64,000 nt of DNA, taken from Linanthus parryae (lineage: Eukaryota; Streptophyta; Magnoliopsida; Ericales; Polemoniaceae). Position numbers and translations under genes: made by a program. Positions 55,945 through 64,000 of this stretch are shown piece by piece. How positions within the stretch are numbered: the first letter of the stretch is position 1; every line of letters starts with the position of its first letter. Below the pieces are notes generated by a model. The model did no database searches and was not told where the DNA came from. It worked only from the letters and a program-made list of their open reading frames with translations. The DNA lies in assembly GCA_023055425.1 (NCBI GenBank), contig JALGPY010000009.1, positions 32,717,275-32,781,274 of the forward strand, written 5' to 3'.

Positions 55945-58230
55945 AGACAAGAATGGTGCTTACTGTTTCATCACATTCGTAGATGACTTTACGCGTTTCA
56001 ACTATGTATACTCGATGTCACATAACTCTGAGGCACTAAAGTGCTTCAAACACGTAGCTACGAGAGGTAGAGAACCATTTGGACAAGATAATTTAGTCTC
56101 TTTTGGACATAACGAGATTGTGAGTATCTATCTGAGTGTGAGCTGTGTGATGGAAGGGAATAGTAAGGCGGTTGGCCATTCTTTATACTCCGCAGCAGGA
56201 TGTTGTGGCGGAAAGGAGGAATATGTTACTGTTAGAGATGGTTTGATGTATGATAACACGTGCAAATTGCATTTTTCCTATTTGAGGGGACGCTTTTCTA
56301 ACGGTTGTCGACATACTCAACCAAGTGCACACCAAGTCTGTAGCCACTACACCCTGCGACATATGTACTAAAGGAGACCCGAGTTAGATCACCTTAGGCC
56401 ATGGGACCGACAACTTATGTGCAAACTAATTTCCATAAGGAACGGAAGTTGGACCCTAGATGGAAGAAGTCGATCTTCATCCGCTATTTGGAGCATTCTA
56501 GGGGATGCGTATTAGTAACACAACAACCCATATGCAGTGTAACATAAATTGATTCACGAGACATTGGATTCCTCATAGTAGATGTCCAAAACCCATGGAA
56601 AAAGGTTTGTATAGATGACGATCATTGCGAAATGGATGAACACCCGGTAGGCACCCGTTCCTTTGTCGATTATGATGGAATAGTTCCTCAAAGATCCTTT
56701 GGACAGTTGGCGTGACTTGCTGAGCGAGATGCCAACCATAGGAATGTGAGAAATGACGATCCTATTGTGCAAAGAAACTGCTCTAAGGAGCATGCCCTAT
56801 CGGCTATTTGAGATCGAAGGGGAGACCTTTAGGGTCACCTTGCATGACGATAAGATAACATCCTAGGCCTTATCGTCCCCTGATTATGAAGAATTAAAAT
56901 TAAGACTTACAGATAAATTTGGAGTCTATAAGGGGCCAAACAAGTCCGATACTGGGCCAATTTTCTTGCTAGATGCTAGACTATTGAAGATCAGTGGGTT
57001 CCCACGGTCAAGCAGAATCGCATACAGAATAATGGAAAGGCATAAGACTTGCATGGAGGTGAAAAATCCTACACTAAATAAAAGAGTGTGGACGTCGATG
57101 AGAAATTCTCCCAATAGTTGGGTACTGAGAATTGTGTCGATTCGACGAGGTATTCTCTCAATAGTCGGGTAGCGAGAATCGCGTTGGTTCAACGAGGTAT
57201 GCTCCCCCAACAGATTGGGTGTTGAGTTATGTTGATTCGCTTGATATTGACAATATTTGTTACAATGGGCTTAGATTTTCATTCTCGATAAACGCGATGA
57301 CTTCATTTCTCGATGAAGAAATCTGAGAGGTGATCTTTATGACTCAACCATAGGGTTTTGAGACATAAGGTCAAATGCACAAAGGTGTGCAAGCTAATTA
57401 AGTCCATGTATGGTCTTCAGTAGTCCTATGAGATACTGGTATTTCATCAGGGGATTATTTACTTTATTTTTACAATAACAGATGAAAACCACTGCATGTC
57501 GCTCTCTCTAGTATAGAGTTGATGATCATGTCACTTAACATCGATGACACACTATTGTCCAGTGGAGCTTAAGGAGTGTTCATATACACTAAGGGGTGGT
57601 TATCCTCTCGATTTGCGATTAAGGATATTGGTAGGGCGAGATGAATTCTCGATCGTTCATATAGACTTCTTGCGTTGTCGCTAGAAGCGTACATCAAGAA
57701 GTTATTCGAATTAAATCCATGCAATTCTCCTGTAGCTCGTTGTAGGACGTTACGAGCGTAGATATGTTCCCTAAAGACACCATATGAGATTGACCTAATG
57801 ACCAGAGTACGCGATGTAGGAGAAGTGGGAGTCTCATGCACGCTATGATGTGTACTAAGGCCCAGTATACGCTATGAAGTGGAAGTAGTGGATTTCAGGG
57901 AATCCCGATTTTGGACACTAGATTCCAGTAACAAGGATACTAAGATAAATCTAAGGAACGATTGATCACGTGCTATGATATCGGGTTAGATACTTCGACC
58001 AGTTGGCTATACATGCTGACTAGGGTGAGGACGTAGAAACACGTGGATCCACCTCAGGCTATTGTCCATGTATGATGGCTGACTCATTGCATGGAACAAC
58101 AATATGAGGTATGGCACAATCGTACTGGACTTCTCTATCGAACATGGAAGCGAAATACGTTGTCTGTTCTTCCACCACAAATAAATGTGTTTGGATGAAA
58201 AGGTTCTTGTCAGCCTAGGAGTTGTCAATG
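55945..58230 (+). pseudogene. Relics of old copia integrase, RT and RNase H
   Basis: Readable pieces in the copia order: integrase core with RDKNGAYCFITFVDDFTRF (55945 on), TPQQDVVAERRN (about 56186) with the third acidic residue, RT pieces KVCKLIKSMYGLQ (about 57384) and FAIKDIGRAR (about 57609), and RNase H LSNMEAKYVVCSS (about 58140). Between them the frames change often and many stops occur, so the gene is far older than that of the Angela-like insert. Confidence 0.75.
57107..57243 (+). repeat. Three 47 bp tandem repeats in the old copia
   Basis: Units at 57107-57153, 57154-57200 and about 57201-57243 share TCYCAATAGTYGGGTA, GAGAATYGYGT and CGACGAGGTAT-type blocks. The third is the most diverged. 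Each has a short inverted repeat (CCCAATAGTTGGG in the first). Confidence 0.85.
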
Positions 58231-59122
58231 AACCTGTTACCATGTATTGTGCTAGTATGACGGCTATAGCACCGCAGTAAAAAAAAAACACATGGGAAAG
58301 GGTACCATTTCATCAGACATGAAGTGATTACATGAGGAGTGATCTTGGAGTACATCGGCGATATGCCAAATTGCTGGCTCTTCTCATTCCTAAACTACTT
58401 ATGAGAGTCACTTTTATGCGTCGTTTTAGAGAAATGGGATTCGGTAGTCGATGACTTGCGATATGATTGATGAACATTCTAGACATTAAAATTTAGATTT
58501 TAATTGGATATACATGGATTATTGTGCGTGTATTAGATATTAGCATGACATGTTGTATTTCATGTACTAGCATAGAGAATGCCACAAAGACACATAGATC
58601 GACTCACTCACACGAGCGATTGCCATTGTGACACCCTAGATGGTGAGAAAAATGAGACAAATTATTGATGAGTGCAAGATTCTGATCTGATGGATTCACT
58701 TGTCGGATTGGATAGATTCCAATGTGAGATTGGTATATGTGCTATTCCAAACATGGTTAATACCCTCGGCCATCTATAGTCTGTGTCGAAAGCCATATGC
58801 GAAAACTGATTTTGCAGCGCATTAGAATGTGACATATCAGTACTCAGGTTAGTCGCCCAGATGGAGAATGAACTAGAATCTTCATAGTAGTACATATGAG
58901 ATAAGAAATGCACTCCGATCCAAGTTCAAACACTATAACGTGTATTCCCCAAACACGTGCTAAAGAGTGACATGAGATTGTGAGTAGAGAAATTCCCGTG
59001 AACTCCTCGCTGTGTGAGCCTCGTCAATCATCTAAGTATGATTGACACTGTGTATACCCTTACCACCCTTATATGTGTCGTAAAGTGACAGATTGGTGGG
59101 GAAACTTTGCCATGCCACCTTA

Positions 59123-59184
59123 CTAACCCGAATCTAAGCGGCACATTGCTGGGAAAGTAGCTAACCCGAATCTAAGCGGCACAT
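59123..59184 (+). repeat. 24 bp direct repeat
   Basis: CTAACCCGAATCTAAGCGGC followed by ACAT occurs exactly at 59123-59146 and again at 59161-59184. Confidence 0.9.
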
Positions 59185-59565
59185 ATAGAAGGGGAATATT
59201 CTCATTGCATCATTCTGTGTTATTTTCATTGAGTCCACATGCAGGATCCATACGGGGTCATGCAAGATATGAATATAATAATAGAAATATATACGCATTG
59301 GAGGAATATTGGATTTGACATGCTCGTGGACTATGAGATGGCAATTTGATCATGTCTGGGGCATAAGAGAGCTAAATTATGCATTATCTTTTTTAGAGGT
59401 TGAGCCTTCCTGCGCTAGCTCATTATGAGTTTGGTGTACGGATCTCCCGAAATGCAGGTACTCTCAGCTGTCACACGCCATGGCCCCACAAAACTTTATA
59501 GATGTTTTGGTTGGAGAGATGGAGACTAGTGGATCTGTGCACAGACTCACAGGTCGAGTGGGATA

Positions 59566-59725
59566 TGTTAGAAAAATTGTATATAGCGCTCAGGGGGCTG
59601 CTTTGTAATTGACCCAAACCCCAAGGGATTAGGCTATAATTAGTAACAAGTTTGCCTATAAATAGATACTGCTTCACATTAATTAAGTAAGACTGATTTA
59701 TGCACATATGTAGGAACCCTAGTTC
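59566..59725 (+). repeat. Old copia 3' LTR, truncated
   Basis: Starts TGTTAGAAAAATTGTATATAG after GAGTGGGATA. It matches 44024 on for about 160 bp, to TGTAGGAACCCTA, where the similarity ends. Confidence 0.78.
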
Positions 59726-61094
59726 AAGCCAATCAGAGCTTAAAAATGAAAATTCACGTCAAGCCATACCTCACAGGAGATTTGACGCCTGTAAAGGGGA
59801 CTAATTGAATTAAAAGACAGTAATGACTAAGAGGGTTTGAATAACTCATATGACTTGGCGAAGAAAGACAACTGTGGTGACTTAAGTCAACTAGATCCTC
59901 AAAAACATAGGACATGTCGTGTCTAGGTTAGAAATAGTGGAGGAAAGGGGATCCCTTTGTGAGCCTTTGCACGGATTCATTTTATTCCGATTTCTTACTA
60001 CATGTTGTGAAATTTTTAAGAAAACTAGTGAGAGCTCTAGGACTTCGGTTGCGGATAGTGAGATTTCCCAATCCCGTGACAAAGAGAAGAAAAAGGTGTT
60101 ACTTTAAATACTTGCATTGTATTATCATTGAGTTGCATTACATATAGCATGTAGATTGCATTGTCGTATTGTATTGAGTTGTGTCGTGTGTCATGTCGTC
60201 TAGTGAACGTTTTAGTATGCAATACGGTGGAGTGCGCTACTTGATTCATATAAGAGGTATGCAACTTGGTGGGGTTTTTGAATTGAAGTGTTGCTCGGGA
60301 GGAGCAAGATGTAGTGTGGGGTAATTGGAGAAAGGATTTTAGGAGCTATAGTTTACCATGTTTTACTACCGTCTTGTGACGTTTAAAAAAGGTTTTTGAG
60401 CCTAATTGCAGACAATATGAGTCGTTTTGACACTTGCATCGTCATATTCTATAATACCGATCTGAGCAATTTTAATGATATATTTGAGCTTATTTATCGG
60501 ATTTAATTTCTTGGTATAGCTACGTGTTGTCTATGACATGGGATAGAAGCTTGAGGATGAGACTGAAGCAGGACATAAACTTCAAAAGCTCGGAAGCGCA
60601 AGGAAAGAGGCTCTATAAACAAGACAAAGAGACATGGAGCGGAATTTCTTGTGGCATTTGCACGAATGGTCAAGCCTTTTGCACGAATGGAAACTCTTAG
60701 AGATGATTCAGAAGACAGCCTTCCGCACGAAAGGATGAAGCATTCGCACTAAAGCTTTTTCACAAAAGAACTTCTCATTCGAACGAAAGCGACTGGAACA
60801 GAAACAAATCTTTTGGGGTAAGTAAGGAATTTTGAAGACTTCTTGATGGTAAAGTACTCATTGAGGCATAATACGGCCTGGGGATATGGAAAAGAGTTAG
60901 TCACGTATTGTTGGAAGCAAGGAGGAGCAAGTGAAGCATTCGGGAGCAAGGACTCATAGCAACATTGGAGAATTTTCGTTTGGTCATCAAACTCTTTATT
61001 TCTCTACTTTATCTAGTCAATGTTGTTCTTTCATTCTTGTGCTTTATTGTATGCAACATAGCGTCATGAACTATAGTTGCTATTTGGTGAGTAT
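59726..61094 (+). mobile_element. Athila-like fragment (3' internal part and LTR piece)
   Basis: Noncoding text of Athila style. GTTGCTCGGGAGGAGCAAGATGTAGTGTGGGG (around 60291-60320) parallels the text before the Athila 3' LTR (22449-22484), including the polypurine-like GTGTGGGG. The following part has a GGATAGAAGCTTGAGG... section comparable to the Athila LTR near 22700. A GCACGAA word recurs at about 60659, 60681 and 60725. No clear ends or duplication; assignment is by analogy. Confidence 0.5.
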
Positions 61095-62564
61095 TGTTGG
61101 AGAGTTCCCTAGAGGCAATCTATTTATAGTGACATTTATATGGACTTATGGTTCATTATTTTATCGATATGGAGATATGTTAACATGAATGAAGTCCTTA
61201 GAATATAAATTTTATATTCTTAAATACCCCTCGTCAAGTACTACAGTTAATTAGGACAACTGTATTGCATCGAGACTAGTATGTGGGTAGATTGATAAGG
61301 GGATATCAAGTCTAACACATGGGTACACATTAGAGTAATGGCGTGATGGATGACCCACCATAAGAAGGCTACATGGGAGTTATATGAATGCGTGAGGAAA
61401 TAGAAGAAGCAGAAGAAAGGCTGTCACAAGCTCTTCTCATAGTGACAATGGTGTTGTGATCCTTCAACTCAAAGTCACTAGATACTCTAGTTGTGAATTT
61501 TCATGTTTTGATATCGCCAAACGTTGCACCGTAACTAGGTAACTCTAAAGGCGATAATCGTACATGATATGAAACAAGCTGAGAGATGGTAGTGATGTAG
61601 ATAGGATTTGTCCCTCATACATAATGGGCGTAAATATCCACGACCACTTGATGAGTGAGACATAGGTAAATGCATGTCCATACTCGAATAAATCAATATG
61701 AGATATTGATGTTATTTGTTTATCTAAGTCTACTCACACATCGAAAAGCTAAAGATTGGAAATACAAGTTTGACACTCCATGCCTTGTTTCCAATTTGGA
61801 TAGATTAGACAAATGGATTATACAACACGGCAATATTGTTCATAGAGGTTAGTCATATCACTCACATTCCTATTACTTGGGTAGCATTGATGTATTGCTT
61901 GATGCCGCTCAATGTTCGTAATAATTTTCATTACTGCCAACGTAATTACGAACATACATGGTCACACACAAGAATAGATCTAACTGGAATTAGGTTCTCA
62001 TTAGTTAGACTAAAGAGCAATAATGAATTGATTGGACTAAAGTTTAAATTGTGCTCATTAGTTGGACTAAAGAGAAATTGTGGACTATAATGCAACCTAA
62101 TCCAAACTGTTGGATTTATGGGTATAGATGAATTTCTCTACCACACAGTACACTAGAGAGAAAAGAGGAAGAGTAAAAAACTAGTTTTTCACTCCTAGGG
62201 TTCGGCCAAGAAGTATGGCCGCCCCCTTCATGGAGCTCATGGCCATGTGATGGCCGCCCCTTCTCTCCCTTCTGCTCGGGTTGGATGTGATCCAATCGCC
62301 GTACGCGTCCAAGTTAATCTTCTTGTATAACAAGATCCTTCTCTCGTGATTGGAAGCACCATTGGAGATGAAGTTTAGTTCAATTCGTGCGTATACCGTA
62401 GAGACGCCGCTCTTTTGATGTGAGCATGTGATCGTCCCAATTAGTATGAATGAGATAACCTTTCTCCTTCATCATGAAATTATGATGCTTCACCTGCGAT
62501 TCATGGATGGTTTTGAGCAATCTTTTTTGTATATCCTCTGCATAACCTGCATCAAAACCATACA
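61095..62564 (+). repeat. Older Angela-like 5' LTR (1470 bp)
   Basis: TGTTGGAGAGTTCCCTAGAGG start and CATACA end. Aligned in patches with the 44399 LTR: CCCTAGAGGCAATCTA, ATGAAGTCCTTAG and the GATATCA-containing parts are shared. The element continues past the window, so its other LTR is not visible. Confidence 0.85.
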
Positions 62565-62565
62565 G

Positions 62566-62580
62566 TGGTATCAAAGCCAC
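62566..62580 (+). promoter_or_regulatory. Primer-binding site of older Angela-like element
   Basis: TGGTATCAAAGCCAC, one base after the LTR end. One change from the usual TGGTATCAGAGCCAC. Confidence 0.85.
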
Positions 62581-64000
62581 ATGTCGATAGCGCATAATAT
62601 GATTTATGTGGTTATCTATTTTATCAGTTTACACCGTAATGTCAATTTTTGCGTAAACTGATATTCGTATAACGATACGATTTGAATATGATTCAATTGG
62701 AAATAAGCTAATTTTACATATGATGTGAAAATTAGTGAATTTAGTGTACATATGATGTGTGAATTGATTGGAGACATAAATGTAGGGTTTGGGCACAAAG
62801 ATGGAAGAAAATGGGTTTTATGTCTCACATTGGGATTCGGCCATAAGGGAAGGAGTAGAAAATTTGATTTTTCTACCCCAAGGGGTTCGGACAAGGTGAC
62901 CGCATACCCCTAGGGTTTTGGCCAAAATTCGTCCGCCCCTCTTCTGAGGGCCGGACCTGGCTGATCGGATCTAACCGGTTCGGCCAGCTTACCGGAGGGG
63001 CCGATTCGGCCGGTCGGACCGGGTTGGACCTGTTTGGCAGGTCAGTTTGGTTCGGCCAGTATGACTGGCGTGACCCTTTTGACCGTTCTGACCCTAGTGT
63101 CCCAATTTAATTAAAATTGACCAGCGTGTTAAAATTGGATTTAACTGTTATATGTGTTTTATCTCATGATGGTTGGATGTGGCATTAGTTGTGTGGTTGT
63201 TATAATTCTGGTTTGGTTTTGGTTTTAATGTGATTAATGTAATTATTCTGCGGCCTGTGTTTCGTGTTCTCCCTCGCCTGAGAGGTTATTCTATTTAGTT
63301 TAGATGCTAACTAGAATTAGATAGATAGAATATAGTCAAGGCATGGAGAAGGAGATCAAAGACTAAAGAAACCACAAGAAAATGAAGACCCACGAGCTAG
63401 GACGCATGGACTAACGACGGAGGCACATGGACATGAGCTTGCCGTTTTAGGTCCTATATATATTCTCATTTTCTTGGGAATATCTTAGTCTAAGGGGCCC
63501 TATCCATACCACATTTATTTATTGTCTATTTATCTTGTTTATTTTGATGTATGGTTGATGCATGCAAACATATAACATGATAATTAGAAAACAGTTTGGA
63601 CCTTTTATTTGGATTCGCCCAATCCCAATAAGTAGATCAGTTGATATGATCAACAAATAAAATGATATAAAAATACCTCAACGAATATTGCGTTTTTCCT
63701 TCTCTTGCTTAACACTCGTAATGATGAGGAAGTATTAAGTTCGGGCTTTCCAAAGGAAGGCCACTTGATTCTTCATGATGTGGCGCGACGACACAAGCTA
63801 GTAATGTGCGATTGTTGAAGTAAGAGGTCAAACGCAATTAATCTATTTCAATAGGATTGAGAGCTTAGAGGCAAGACAATTGGGGTGATATATGAGATAG
63901 ATAAATTATGAGTTATTTTCTTAATTGAACCAAGAGTTGCATATGATGCAATTGGAAGTTGTTCATACCAAAATGACTAAATTTTGGGTGACTTGCTAAA
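62581..64000 (+). other. Leader of older Angela-like element
   Basis: Noncoding and aligned in patches with 45848-47300, including a GC-rich CCGG-type stretch (about 62940-63070) at the place of the GC island of the young copy. The gag gene would follow outside the window. Confidence 0.75.

Larger units (their letters stand above)
44024..59725 (+). mobile_element. Old decayed Ty1/copia element, split by Angela-like copy
   Basis: Two related LTR stretches, TGTTAGAAAAATT at 44024 and at 59566, share the TTGTAATTGACCCAAA and CTATAAATAGA text. The second follows a polypurine-like GAGTGGGATA. The first LTR ends near 44396 and its primer site, TGGTATCAGAGTC, is now at 52916-52928, pushed away by the Angela-like insertion. 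Integrase, RT and RNase H relics lie between, all riddled with stops. The right LTR is cut after about 160 bp, so the original right end and duplication are lost. Confidence 0.75.

Overview
This is plant nuclear DNA, almost certainly from a flowering plant and probably a eudicot. It holds no intact host gene. No rRNA, tRNA or CRISPR array was recognised. Nearly every coding trace belongs to LTR retrotransposons of standard plant lineages: Ty3/gypsy Tekay-like chromovirus and Athila, Ty1/copia SIRE-like and Angela/Tork-like. A plant LINE, a Helitron-like terminus pair and a hAT-like terminus pair are also present. All polyproteins carry stops or frameshifts, so this is repeat-on-repeat heterochromatin-type sequence.

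Layout. Positions 1-2164 are a tandem array of about 983 bp LTR-like units; 2165-3444 is noncoding sequence of LTR/leader character. From 3445 to 43236 lies one nested stack, read here from ends, target duplications and split genes. A short hAT-like element (3445-43236) is split by a Helitron-like element (3833-42872, minus). That is split by a Tekay-like gypsy element (5242-42580, minus). Tekay integrase is split by a SIRE-like copia element (8976-33262, plus, duplication CCATG). The left LTR of SIRE is split by an Athila element (10345-23955, plus, duplication CAAGG). A 5'-truncated LINE (40098-41658, minus) sits separately in the 5' LTR of Tekay.

Right of the stack, 43245-44023 is unassigned sequence with a gene-like scrap. 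An old decayed copia element follows (44024 to about 59725, plus). A young Angela/Tork-like copia (44399-52912, plus, duplication GAATG, apparently identical 1432 bp LTRs) landed in its primer-binding site. Then come an Athila-like fragment (59726-61094) and the 5' LTR plus leader of an older Angela-like relative (61095 to the window end).

The most striking signals are two families of short perfect palindromes. CTCAAGGCCTTGAG and close variants recur through the SIRE LTRs, noncoding parts and coding sequence, where they encode an SQ(G/S)LE peptide repeat. GTAATCGTACGATTAC clusters in the Athila LTR and internal spacer. Athila inserted at the centre of a SIRE palindrome. Other points of interest are an acidic leader ORF in Tekay, a GC-rich gene-like block inside the Tekay LTRs, and a LINE junction with copied filler DNA.
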